From Halobacterium bonnevillei (GTDB lineage: Archaea; Halobacteriota; Halobacteria; Halobacteriales; Halobacteriaceae), in the NCBI RefSeq assembly GCF_009831555.1, contig NZ_WUUU01000003.1:1-64000 (forward strand): a stretch of 64,000 nucleotides of DNA, written 5' to 3'. Shown here piece after piece: positions 54,918 through 63,123 of this stretch. The stretch's first letter is position 1. Each line of letters begins with the position of its first letter. The notes beneath the pieces were generated by a model that was given only the letters and a program-made list of their open reading frames with translations, ran no database searches and was not told the DNA's origin. A program made the position numbers and the translations under genes.

Positions 54918-55259
54918 ATGGCCGACCTGGAAGCGCTCCGGACCGTACTTGTCGTCGGCTTCGTCGTCGTCGGAGCGTTCTTCCTCACGGTCGGGACAAT
55001 CGGCCTGCTGCGACTGCCGAACGTGTACAACCGCATGCACGCGACGAGCAAGCCGGCGACCATCGGCACAGTCTCGGTCTTCCTCGCCGGGTTCGCGTAC
55101 TTCGGGCCCGGTGGCGCCGGCCTCCCGTCCCTGATCGGGATCGTGTTCCTGTTCCTGACGGTGCCGACCGGCGCGCACATGATCTCGCGAGCAGCAGAAC
55201 GGACCGGCGTCCCGTTCCTGGGGTCAGTGACGTGGCCGGGCAAGTCCGACGACGAGTAG
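54918..55259 (+). CDS. mnhG: Na+/H+ antiporter subunit G (MnhG/MrpG)
   Basis: 113 residues, three membrane helices. The MrpG signature LLRLPNVYNRMHATSKPATIG is intact. It is the last gene of the Mrp operon, 72 nt after mnhF. With all seven subunits present, a functional Na+(or K+)/H+ antiporter that helps the cell keep a low internal Na+ is expected. Confidence 0.93.
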   Translation: MADLEALRTVLVVGFVVVGAFFLTVGTIGLLRLPNVYNRMHATSKPATIGTVSVFLAGFAYFGPGGAGLPSLIGIVFLFLTVPTGAHMISRAAERTGVPFLGSVTWPGKSDDE

Positions 55260-56286
55260 CACAACAGCTGTTACGGCGCCGTATCGAGGTGGCCGAACCA
55301 CCACTCCAGATGGGTGAGCCAAAACGGCGTCAGCACTGGGCGGCTCGTCCGAATACTTCGCTTCGAGTCCCGCTGTGTCGCGCACGCCCCGCACGTTTCC
55401 TGTATCAAGCGGACGACCTCGGTCGTGGTCGTTGAATCGGCCTTGTGTTCTACCAACATTGTTCTCCAAATTCGCCAGCTGAGCGACCCCCACCGCCACG
55501 ATTCGAATCCGCTCCACTCGGGCTGCTGTGGAACGTGATGCGCGGACCCGAATCGGGAACGCGGGATGCGTTTGGCGGTGCGTGCTCGGCACCGATTCTG
55601 ATTGGTCGACCCCGTCACAGAGAGCTTCGAACGCTTCGGCCGTTCTACGCGTCCGTCAGTGAGCGTGGGGTCTGGTCCCCGTGTCTCGGACACGAAAGCA
55701 TCCCGAGCCCGGTGACACCTCCAGTGGACCCATTACCAGTTGCATAAACAATATAAATAATTTATATTTTGACCCTCTCTCGGTGGGGACACCGTCCACG
55801 ACCGGGCCCGAAATCCGGCTCCAAACCACGCCTGGGAAGAACTCGCATCACGTCGCTGTCGATGACACCACGAACCAACTCGACGACGATCGATCCTGGC
55901 TGTACGTAGGCCTCAAGCTACGAGTCCAACGAACTCCCAGTTCTAGCGGTCTATCTCCACGACTAGTCGCCGTGCTAAAGCGGTTCCCAGTTGCTTCGCA
56001 GTCTATTCCCCGTCAACGGGCCTGCTTTTATCGCGACCGCCCTCTTCAGCCGGCCGAACTCCGGGAGTTACGTCCGAACCTAGATTCGTCTCACCTACCC
56101 GATGGGGCACTAATTCGACGCGCTGTCCACGCCTGTCGCCGGTGCCACTCGAACCCACTCTACGAATTATACGAAAATTGAGGGTAAGCCCAACAACCCA
56201 GTTCACGTATGTATCTCGGTGGCTCGTTTTCGCACGGGTCATTCCTGACCCGACACCGCGGTGCCCCGTTGAGCACGAACCCCGCG
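55260..56286. other. Intergenic region, 1027 bp, no convincing gene
   Basis: Gap between the Mrp operon and the ligM-like cluster. The open frames here have no recognised domain. It holds the AT-rich palindrome at 55750-55768. Composition is close to genome average in the left part and mixed in the right part; a remnant of a decayed gene cannot be excluded. Confidence 0.5.
55750..55768. repeat. AT-rich palindrome
   Basis: AATATAAA-TAA-TTTATATT, a perfect 8-bp inverted repeat with a 3-bp spacer in an otherwise GC-rich genome. It could be a bidirectional promoter element or a DNA-binding site; there is no gene adjacent. Confidence 0.5.
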
Positions 56287-57666
56287 TTACACTGCAGAGT
56301 AATCTGCCGTTTTCCGCTTGTCCTCGAAGTACGGTGCCGGACCGACCGTTGCGCGGATCTCGGTCTGCGAATGTGGTTCGACTCTCGGATTCCTGGACTC
56401 CCCGGACTCCCCCCATACGATGGTAACCTCCGTCCCGGGGTCGCTGTACGCTGGGTCGATACTACAGAGCGAGAACATGCGCCGCTCGAAGTAGAGGTAC
56501 CTGGTGTTGTTCGCAACTCCCACGTCCTCGCCGTCTTTCCGCACCCGGTCGTTCTGTGTCAACGACCACTCCGGAACGGGCAGGTTCGTGTACCGCTTCG
56601 GCTCCGCGTCCTCGAACAGGTGTCCGACGAGGGCGTTCGTGTCTGCCCGATTCCAGACGAGCGTTACCTTGGTTCCGGGCGGATCGTCGGCTTGGGCTTC
56701 GAGCGCGTCCCGTCCGACGAACTCGTGGTCGAACTCGATGAACCGGTCGTGACCGGCACCGAACGGCGTCAGATAGTGCTCTGTGACGTCCGTCGGTTCG
56801 ACGCTTCCAGCGACGGTGAGCGCGCCTTCGAAGCTGTCCGCGTCGAGCCACTCCCGGTACGCTCGCATCTCGTCGCCGAAAATCGCTGGAAGGGGAACCG
56901 ACATCCAGGCGGCGGGAATGACGCCGCCGGCGTACGCTTTCCGTCCGACGCGAGTGATTCCGTGGTCCTCGCCGGCGTCCATGAGTGCGCCAAGGACGGC
57001 GTCAGCGTGCTCCCACGGACCGAACAGCTCGAACCCTGGCTCGTTTATCATCCCGTGGCGGAGCGCGTTGACCTCGCAGCCAGCAACCGAGACCGGTTCG
57101 AAATTGAAGAACGAGATGTCCGGGAGGGGTTCGTCGAGGGCGCGTCGGATAACGGCGAGCGCGCTGGGGCCCTGTACCTGGTATCTGAAGTCTCTGGGGT
57201 CCCCGTCACGAACTCCGCTGTGCTCGTTGCGCGTCGTGGTCACGTCGTAGTCCCCGGTCTCCGCGTTGTACTGGATCCAGTTGATGGGCCCGTATCCGAC
57301 GAGGTTGAACGCGTTCTCGGCGAGGCGAAACAGAATGCCGTCACCGATGAGGTAGCCGTTCGGGTTGCAGGCGACGAACTGCTTGGCCTCGCCCCGCTGG
57401 AATCCCTCGAAGTCGTTGGCGCCGAAGTCCTCGAAGAGGTCGAGCGCGTCGGGGCCTTCCACCCGGAGGTCAGTCATGTGATGGGACAGGTCCGAGACCG
57501 CACAGCTGTCGACCCACGCTGACTGTTCTTCCCGCCAGTTCGTGAATTCGGGTGGGACGTCCTCGAACAGCCGGAGGTGGCCGGAATCCGCGTGCGGCCC
57601 GACGGTCTGGAGGAACTCGAGTGGCGATTCGTACTCCCGTAGCACGTCTTGAAGGCTCTGTGTCAT
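56287..57666 (-). CDS. LigM-like GcvT-superfamily protein (putative THF-dependent O-demethylase), copy 1
   Basis: 459 residues of the GcvT/DmdA/LigM superfamily, which transfer a methyl group to tetrahydrofolate. The arrangement is closer to LigM (vanillate/3-O-methylgallate demethylase) than to GcvT: PPEFTNWREEQSAWVDSC, SHHMTDLRVEGPDALDLF, GYLIGDGILF, RYQVQGPSALAVIRRAL, FFNFEPVSVAG and LRHGMINEPGFELFGPWE, with the C-terminal beta-barrel (about 320-450: FIEFDHEFVGRDALEA, YLYFERRMFSLCSID). The comparison is from memory of LigM. It is predicted to make 5-methyl-THF from a methyl ether or related methyl donor. It lies 119 nt after the MetF-like gene on the same strand. Confidence 0.75.
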   Translation of the reverse strand: MTQSLQDVLREYESPLEFLQTVGPHADSGHLRLFEDVPPEFTNWREEQSAWVDSCAVSDLSHHMTDLRVEGPDALDLFEDFGANDFEGFQRGEAKQFVACNPNGYLIGDGILFRLAENAFNLVGYGPINWIQYNAETGDYDVTTTRNEHSGVRDGDPRDFRYQVQGPSALAVIRRALDEPLPDISFFNFEPVSVAGCEVNALRHGMINEPGFELFGPWEHADAVLGALMDAGEDHGITRVGRKAYAGGVIPAAWMSVPLPAIFGDEMRAYREWLDADSFEGALTVAGSVEPTDVTEHYLTPFGAGHDRFIEFDHEFVGRDALEAQADDPPGTKVTLVWNRADTNALVGHLFEDAEPKRYTNLPVPEWSLTQNDRVRKDGEDVGVANNTRYLYFERRMFSLCSIDPAYSDPGTEVTIVWGESGESRNPRVEPHSQTEIRATVGPAPYFEDKRKTADYSAV

Positions 57667-57785
57667 TGTGGCTGCGTACCCCGCTCACAGACAGAGGGGG
57701 AAACTACTTAGTTCTAGTTCGGGACTGCTGCAAGCGTCGTTCTGACCGTCACGCAGTCGGTGTCGACGGTCTGTGACGGGGCGTA

Positions 57786-58649
57786 TCAGACTGACCGAAG
57801 TCGCTGACGGCGCCAGGATTCTGTATCCGGGACCTGATTGAACGTGTAGATGTGGAGGCCCGCGAACCCGTACTCGGGGTCGTTCACGTACGGTGCGAGC
57901 CCGTCGACGAGATCGTCCGGTTCGTACTTGCCGCGCGAGCCGACGAACTGCTTGATGAACCCCAGGATCCCACTCGTTTTCTTCAAGAAGCGAACGGAGT
58001 CCCCCACGCCGACTTTTTGCGAGATGCCGATCAGTTTCTGGTATTTCATCACTCCGGGAATTCCGACCTCGATGGGGAGTTCGATTCCACGATTGCGAAT
58101 CGTCTCAGTCCACTCGACGATTGCGTCCGGGTCGTAGCACAGCTGGGTCGAGATGTACGTGGCGTGTGGGGCCTTCTTCGCCATCGATTCGGCGAGCGTC
58201 TCGTCGGAGAGAAAGCCGTGCCCCTCGGGATACCCCGTGATTCCGACGTCCTGGAAGTCGTACTCGAGTTCGTCGAGTGCCCGCAGGAGCTGGTAGGCCG
58301 AGTCGAACTTCCCGACTGGTTCTTCGAGGTCACCCCCCGGAACGAAGATGTCGGTGACGCCGACGCCGCGGAGCCGCTCGGAGATCGACGCGAGGTGTTG
58401 CTCGTCTTCCACGTACCGAGCGGCGATGTGCGGGACGACCTCGTAGCCCCGTTCCGCTGCCCGTTCGGCCCAGTCGATGGTCGCATCGAGGTCGAGCGTG
58501 GGCGACGCCGTGATGGTGATTGTAGCACCGTCGGGCAGGTGGTCGAGCTGGTCGCCGAAGCTGTCGAACGGCATCAGCTCGTAGCGGGGATTGTCGAGTA
58601 GTGCCGATTCAGCATCCGATTTCGTCGCCGAGCGTGCTGTCGTTAACAT
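57786..58649 (-). CDS. Methylenetetrahydrofolate reductase-like protein (MetF)
   Basis: 287 residues of the MTHFR (beta/alpha)8 barrel family, shorter than MetF plus accessory domains but normal for the catalytic barrel. Matches include VVPHIAARYVEDEQHL, FVPGGDLEEP (the Asp equivalent of the GD in RGD), VGITGYPEGHGFL, THATYISTQLCYD-like TQ region, and a C-terminal HIYTFNQVPDTESWR. The FEFFPP block of E. coli MetF, which holds the catalytic Glu28, is replaced by ITITASPTLDLD, so the mechanism or direction may differ. It lies between the two LigM-like genes, and its role is probably to turn the 5-methyl-THF they make into methylene-THF. Confidence 0.8.
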   Translation of the reverse strand: MLTTARSATKSDAESALLDNPRYELMPFDSFGDQLDHLPDGATITITASPTLDLDATIDWAERAAERGYEVVPHIAARYVEDEQHLASISERLRGVGVTDIFVPGGDLEEPVGKFDSAYQLLRALDELEYDFQDVGITGYPEGHGFLSDETLAESMAKKAPHATYISTQLCYDPDAIVEWTETIRNRGIELPIEVGIPGVMKYQKLIGISQKVGVGDSVRFLKKTSGILGFIKQFVGSRGKYEPDDLVDGLAPYVNDPEYGFAGLHIYTFNQVPDTESWRRQRLRSV

Positions 58650-58762
58650 TGGTCTGGGCGGTCGTTTTGGCGGTCAGTGGACTGGCGCTATGTCCCGTCC
58701 GCGCGTTCCGTCCGGGCCCGGTCCGAAGCGATGGGTCCGGGTTCGAAGACGGACAGTAGTTG

Positions 58763-58774
58763 TATATATTTTGG
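58763..58774 (-). promoter_or_regulatory. BRE/TATA promoter of the MetF-like gene
   Basis: On the minus strand CCAAAATATATA, about 115 nt before the MetF ATG. The transcript would have a leader of about 90 nt. The sequence matches the promoter of the second LigM-like gene. Confidence 0.5.
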
Positions 58775-58913
58775 CCCGGCGAGCCAGCCGGACCGGCCGG
58801 AGTACACAACGCCAGACACGAGTGCAATGCTACCGTGGCGAATCGAACCGCGGCGCTACTACGGGGCGATTCGCGTTCCCGAGGCCCGGCCGTACCTACC
58901 GTTGGCCGTCGGA

Positions 58914-60269
58914 TTACCGCTTGTCCTTGCTGTAGGGTGCATTCGCCACAGTGGCCGTGATCTCCGTCTGTACGTGGCGTTCGACCTGCGGGTTCTCCGT
59001 GTCCTCAGGATCGCCCCACGTGAGTGTGACTTCCGTGCCCGGTTCGCTGTACTCGGTGTCGATTACGGCGAGCGAGAGCAGCTCTCGCTTGTTGTAGATG
59101 TAGCTCTTGTCCGTCGAGACGCCGATCGTCTCCCCGTCCTTCGAAACCTCGTCGTAGTGACACGCGGCAGAACGGGGGTGGGGCAGGTCCATGAACTGGT
59201 ACGTGTCGCCGTCCGTGAACAGTGAGGCGAACACGTCGACGACGTCTTCGCCGTCCCACACGAGCGTGACTTTTTCACGCTCGGCGTCGCCGAGTTCGTC
59301 CTTCAGTGGTTCGCTGCCGACGAAATCGTGCTCGAAGTCGATGATGTGACCGTATCCCAGCTCCGGCGGCGTGAAGTAGTAGTCCGTGATGTCGTCGGAG
59401 TCGTAACTCCCGCCGATCGAGAGCAGTCCCTGCCCGACGTTCAGCCACTCGCGGTAGTCCGTCATGCCCTCGTCGTAGATGGCCGGCACGACGAGCGGAA
59501 TCCAGCCGAGAATCGCGTTCGGGGTCTGGTAGCTCTCGCCGCCGAGGCGCGTGATGCCGTAGTCTTCGCCGGCCTCCAGAACGGCCGTTCGAACTGCCTC
59601 GCCTTCCTCGTAGGGGCCCCAGAACTCGAATCCGGGTTCGCCGGCCATCCCGTGACGAAGCAGATTGACTTCGTGGCCATCGATGGAGACCGCATCGAAG
59701 TTGAAGAAGCCGAGGTCTGGGAGTGGCCCGTCAGTCGCGTCCTCCATGATTTTGATTGCTTCGGGGCCCTGGACCTGGAAGCGGAAGTTGTTCGGGTCCT
59801 CGCCGGTCTGGACCGGGCGACTCTGGATCTCGCCGGAGACGTCGTAGTCCCCCGTCTCGATGTTGTACTGGAGCCAGTTGTGTGCGGCGGCACCGCCGAC
59901 GCTCAGGAATTCGTCGTCGCCGAGGTGGAACCAGATCGCGTCACCGATGAAGTATCCGTTCGGATTCGCGACGACGAGCTGTTTCGCCGTGCCTGGCTCC
60001 GAGTTCTCGAAGTTGTTGACCGCGTGGTCCTTGTAGAGTTCGAGCGCGTCCGGTCCCTCGACGTAATGGTCCGTCATGTGGTAGGACTGGTCGGCGAACG
60101 CGCAGTTCTCCCGCCAGGAGCGCTGCTCCTCGATCCAGTGCGTGAACTCGTCGGGAACCTTCGTGAACTCGCCAACCCCGAGGTCGCGCATCAATTCGAC
60201 TGGGTCTCCCGCCGCGTTCACCGCCTCCTCCATACTGTCGCTGAAAGACCAGGCTCTATCGCTACTCAT
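58914..60269 (-). CDS. LigM-like GcvT-superfamily protein (putative THF-dependent O-demethylase), copy 2
   Basis: 451 residues, a paralogue of copy 1 with the same blocks: PDEFTHWIEEQRSWRENC, SYHMTDHYVEGPDALELY, GYFIGDAIWFHLG, FRFQVQGPEAIKIM, FFNFDAVSIDG, LRHGMAGEPGFEFWGPYEEG and the C-terminal FEHDFVGSEPL. It has RHGMAGEPG, closer to LigM than copy 1's RHGMINEPG. I chose ATG 60269 because the TATA box at 60303-60310 lies about 37 nt before it, while the upstream ATG 60296 would be almost inside the promoter. It precedes the MetF-like gene by 264 bp, and each has its own promoter. Confidence 0.78.
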   Translation of the reverse strand: MSSDRAWSFSDSMEEAVNAAGDPVELMRDLGVGEFTKVPDEFTHWIEEQRSWRENCAFADQSYHMTDHYVEGPDALELYKDHAVNNFENSEPGTAKQLVVANPNGYFIGDAIWFHLGDDEFLSVGGAAAHNWLQYNIETGDYDVSGEIQSRPVQTGEDPNNFRFQVQGPEAIKIMEDATDGPLPDLGFFNFDAVSIDGHEVNLLRHGMAGEPGFEFWGPYEEGEAVRTAVLEAGEDYGITRLGGESYQTPNAILGWIPLVVPAIYDEGMTDYREWLNVGQGLLSIGGSYDSDDITDYYFTPPELGYGHIIDFEHDFVGSEPLKDELGDAEREKVTLVWDGEDVVDVFASLFTDGDTYQFMDLPHPRSAACHYDEVSKDGETIGVSTDKSYIYNKRELLSLAVIDTEYSEPGTEVTLTWGDPEDTENPQVERHVQTEITATVANAPYSKDKR

Positions 60270-60302
60270 TATTGGATTGCATTGGTACCTGTTCACGTGC
60301 CG

Positions 60303-60317
60303 TATATATAATTTTGG
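60303..60317 (-). promoter_or_regulatory. BRE/TATA promoter of the second LigM-like gene
   Basis: On the minus strand CCAAAATTATATATA, about 37 nt before ATG 60269. It shares the CCAAAAT-TATATA arrangement with the MetF promoter, suggesting a common regulator or strong basal promoters. Confidence 0.6.
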
Positions 60318-60480
60318 ATAGGCTGGGGGATAGACCGGTTACCGGCCGAACAGCACCGGCTACGCGGCCCCAGAGTGGATTCGCAGCGACGTCTCCGCCT
60401 CCCGGCGGAACAACACCGACTCCTCTCGGTGAACGCTGATTCGTAGCCGCGAACTTCTGGATGCCTGTCGGTGGCCGCTG

Positions 60481-60882
60481 TTAGTCAGTTGATGCCTCGA
60501 TGGCGTCACGGATTTCCTCCGGGAGCGATTGGCTCTCCGTCTCGGCTTTTGAGACGCAGACGTGCTGTTCGCGGCCAGTGAACGCGGTTCCGCCGTCCTC
60601 GTGCGTCGCGACGAACTCCAATCCCAGGCTCTTGGTCCCGACGTCAGGGTCGACGGAGATGGTCAGTTCGTCCTCGACCTCGACGGGACGTTCGAACTCC
60701 AGGTCGACTGCGACCAGGGGCAGGTGGATTCCGAACTCGTCTGGGATGTCCCAGTACGCGTGCCCGACTGAGACCATGTATTCTTCGCCAGCGCGGTGCA
60801 TTGCGTCCACGAGTCGCGGATAGTACGCGATGCCCTGCGGGTCTGCGTGACCCCAAGCGCACTTCCAGGTGTACTCGAACAT
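60481..60882 (-). CDS. Acyl-CoA thioesterase (4HBT-type hotdog fold)
   Basis: 133 residues of the hotdog-fold family. The catalytic Asp appears in GHADPQGIAYYPRLVDAMHRA, the pattern of 4-hydroxybenzoyl-CoA thioesterase and YbgC. Later blocks are VDLEFERPVEVEDELTI and VATHEDGGTAFTGREQHVCV. It hydrolyses acyl- or aroyl-CoA to the acid and CoA. The ATG at 60882 follows GGGAGGGACG, one of the clearest Shine-Dalgarno sequences in the window. It is divergent from the acyl-CoA ligase. Confidence 0.87.
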   Translation of the reverse strand: MFEYTWKCAWGHADPQGIAYYPRLVDAMHRAGEEYMVSVGHAYWDIPDEFGIHLPLVAVDLEFERPVEVEDELTISVDPDVGTKSLGLEFVATHEDGGTAFTGREQHVCVSKAETESQSLPEEIRDAIEASTD

Positions 60883-61074
60883 CGTCCCTCCCGTTCTCGT
60901 GCGCTCGTAAGTAGTTTCGGTCCGGTTCGGCGCGCGTGCGTCGTCGAACGGGATGGAAGCGACGGGACCGACCCCGGCGCAGGGAGGACTGAACGGACCT
61001 ACAGCGAGTCCCAAATCAAGCGCAAACCGGGGTGGGTCCGTGCGACGTTCAGGTCGATTTGGCGAGGCGGCCCG

Positions 61075-61087
61075 TCCGAAGTTATAA
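61075..61087 (+). promoter_or_regulatory. Promoter of the acyl-CoA ligase gene
   Basis: TATA-like TTATAA (61082-61087), about 29 nt before ATG 61114, indicates a nearly leaderless transcript. Just before it is TCCGAA (61075-61080), matching a half-site of the IclR-associated palindrome. Confidence 0.5.
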
Positions 61088-61113
61088 GATACACAATTGC
61101 AACCACACCACGT

Positions 61114-62670
61114 ATGCACTCGAGTTCAACCGTTGAGGTCCCGTCCCTGCGGGAGCTATCGAGTATCGCTGCGAACAACACCCCGGACAAAGTCGCGTTC
61201 GGGGAGGGGGTGGACGGCCCGACAGTCACGTGGGCGGAGTTCGACGAGCAGAGCGTCCAGGCGGCGAACGCGTTCGGAGACTCGATCGGATTGGGCGACC
61301 GGGTCGTCTTCCTCTGCGAGAACTCCATCGAACACACGACGCTGTGGAACGGCGCACTCAAAGCGGGCTGCGTCGTGTCGAATCTCCACGTGCGGGCGGC
61401 GCCAAACACGATCGCGCATTGCATCGACGCCTGCAAACCCCGCGCACTCGTCGTCGACGAATCGACCAGTGAACTGTTCGAAGACCGAGTGGCAGACAAA
61501 CTCTCGACGACGCTGGACGTCGTCGTCAACACCGGTGCGACGCAAACACGACGGCAGCAATCCTTCGAGACGTTCGTCGACGGTCATTCGACGACACCCC
61601 CCGACGTCCGGACGATGGAGGACGACACGGCCGCGATCATGTGGACGTCGGGGACGACGGGCGAGCCGAAGGGGTGGTGTTTCACGAACCGAGGGCTCTA
61701 TCTGCGGGCGAGCACGCTCGTCGACGTGCTGGAAGTGAACAGGACGACCCGACAGCCGCACGTGTTCACTCCCTCGTTTGCGGCGTGGTACTCCGTGATG
61801 CTGCCCGCCCTTCTGACGGGCGCCACGACGTACTTCCTCGACACCTGGGACCCCGGAGAGTATCTCCAGATGATCGAGACGCACGAACTCACGACGGCGC
61901 TGCTCGTGCCGACGATGTGGCGGGAGATTCTCAACATGGGTTCGTTCGACGAGTACGACCTCGATTCGTTGCAGGCGATCACGTCCGCCGGGGAGGTCCT
62001 CGACGCGACCACGCTGGAACGACTGCGGGAGAGCGTCTGCGGGGTCGTGAAGAATTCCTACGCAGCGACCGAGGCCTACTCGACGGTGATGAACAACGCC
62101 GAGTTGGAGGCGGGTCGCATCGACAGCGTCGGAAAGCCGGTCCCGGGGGTCCAGATCCGGATCGTCGACCCGGGTGGGACCTACGAGGACGTCCGGGACG
62201 TCGGGGAAGTCGGCGAGATCGCGGTTCGTGCACCGGACGCGCCGGTGTGGGCCTGGGGCCGGACGGAGAAGACCGAGCAGTCGTTCGAGGATGGCTGGTG
62301 GTACTCCGGCGACCTCGGGTATCGCGACGAGGACGACTTCATCTACCTGGAGGGGCGAAGCGACTTTCAGATCATGTCGAAGGGAATCAAGGTGTACCCA
62401 ACCCCGATCGAGGAGCGACTCAACGCCCACCCCGACGTCGAGGAGTCCGCCGTCGTCGGCGTGGAAGACGACGAATACGGTGAGAAAGTTACGGCGTACG
62501 TCTACGCGCCGGATTCGGACGTGAGCGCGGACACGCTGGACGAGTGGTGTCTGGAAAGCGACGACCTCGCTCGCATGGAGCGACCCCGCTCCTACCACTT
62601 CGTCGAGGACCCGCTGCCGCGGACGGCGACTGGGAAACTGGACCGTATGAGCGCGAAGGGCGACGAATAG
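61114..62670 (+). CDS. AMP-dependent acyl-CoA synthetase/ligase
   Basis: 518 residues of the ANL superfamily. ATP-binding P-loop MWTSGTTGEPKG (Thr near 178), WYSGDLGYRDEDDFIYLEGR with the conserved hinge Asp, SDFQIMSKGIKVYPTPIEERL and the catalytic Lys in PRTATGKLDRM are present. It activates a carboxylic acid to its CoA thioester; fatty, aromatic or benzoate-type substrates cannot be separated by sequence. ATG 61114 was chosen from the TATA position. It is divergent from the thioesterase and probably belongs to the same pathway as the LigM-like proteins. Confidence 0.93.
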   Translation: MHSSSTVEVPSLRELSSIAANNTPDKVAFGEGVDGPTVTWAEFDEQSVQAANAFGDSIGLGDRVVFLCENSIEHTTLWNGALKAGCVVSNLHVRAAPNTIAHCIDACKPRALVVDESTSELFEDRVADKLSTTLDVVVNTGATQTRRQQSFETFVDGHSTTPPDVRTMEDDTAAIMWTSGTTGEPKGWCFTNRGLYLRASTLVDVLEVNRTTRQPHVFTPSFAAWYSVMLPALLTGATTYFLDTWDPGEYLQMIETHELTTALLVPTMWREILNMGSFDEYDLDSLQAITSAGEVLDATTLERLRESVCGVVKNSYAATEAYSTVMNNAELEAGRIDSVGKPVPGVQIRIVDPGGTYEDVRDVGEVGEIAVRAPDAPVWAWGRTEKTEQSFEDGWWYSGDLGYRDEDDFIYLEGRSDFQIMSKGIKVYPTPIEERLNAHPDVEESAVVGVEDDEYGEKVTAYVYAPDSDVSADTLDEWCLESDDLARMERPRSYHFVEDPLPRTATGKLDRMSAKGDE

Positions 62671-62851
62671 ACGCTTCCCGAGAGCGGACGGACCTGCAAG
62701 CGACTTCTCAGCTGTCTCCGCCGGAGACGGAACATCGCCACTCCTAGCAAGTGGGTGCCCGGAGCGTTCTACTGGCGCACTGCCCGCTTGGTCTCGAATC
62801 AGTTGTCCGGTCTTGGGACGACGCGGGACTTCGAGCCCCACGACAACACTA

Positions 62852-62868
62852 ATCCGATATATTCGGAT
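62852..62868. promoter_or_regulatory. Putative IclR operator, site 1 (right cluster)
   Basis: ATCCGA-TATAT-TCGGAT, a perfect palindrome with a 5-bp spacer. It matches sites at 63081-63097 and 63911-63927. Confidence 0.5.
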
Positions 62869-62906
62869 ACAGGGCCGCGGGGGGTCTGCGGCACATCGGC
62901 AAGTCC

Positions 62907-62926
62907 TTACAAATATATGCTTGTAA
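62907..62926. promoter_or_regulatory. AT-rich inverted repeat, possible promoter
   Basis: TTACAA-ATATATGC-TTGTAA, with a TATA-like spacer, 39 bp after the palindrome at 62852. It could be a promoter or operator for an unrecognised transcript in this convergent region. Confidence 0.45.
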
Positions 62927-63080
62927 TATTCGTGTGCATAGCGTCTTGGGAAGGGGAGCAACGTTGTCGCGGGGAGCGCCCGAATTACAGGTGTATAGAT
63001 GTAATGGTGTCGCGCAGTCAATTCGGAGCGCTGAACGGGAACGATTCAGTGGACCGCAATCCGCTCAGTTCGACCAACTC

Positions 63081-63097
63081 GTCCGAACGTTTCGGAT
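63081..63097. promoter_or_regulatory. Putative IclR operator, site 2 (right cluster)
   Basis: G-TCCGA-ACGTT-TCGGA-T; the 5-bp arms are perfect. It lies 27 bp beyond the IclR stop codon in the convergent region. Confidence 0.45.
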
Positions 63098-63123
63098 ACG
63101 TTCCGTACTCGGGGGCAGGGGAC

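Larger units (their letters stand above)
62671..63123. other. Convergent intergenic region with three palindromes
   Basis: A 453-bp interval between the ends of the acyl-CoA ligase and the IclR gene. Unusually it contains two copies of the TCCGA-N5-TCGGA palindrome and an AT-rich TTACAA-N8-TTGTAA palindrome, although no gene starts here. No short gene is supported. Confidence 0.65.

Noticed and set aside
55490-55520. tRNA-like TTCGAATC sequence
   Set aside because: No pairing stem around the loop, no acceptor or anticodon arms.
55271-55693. 140-residue leftward frame after the Mrp operon
   Set aside because: Ends in a plausible-looking Cys/Trp-containing segment but is basic, with no family recognised and equally long competing frames; could be a decayed gene.
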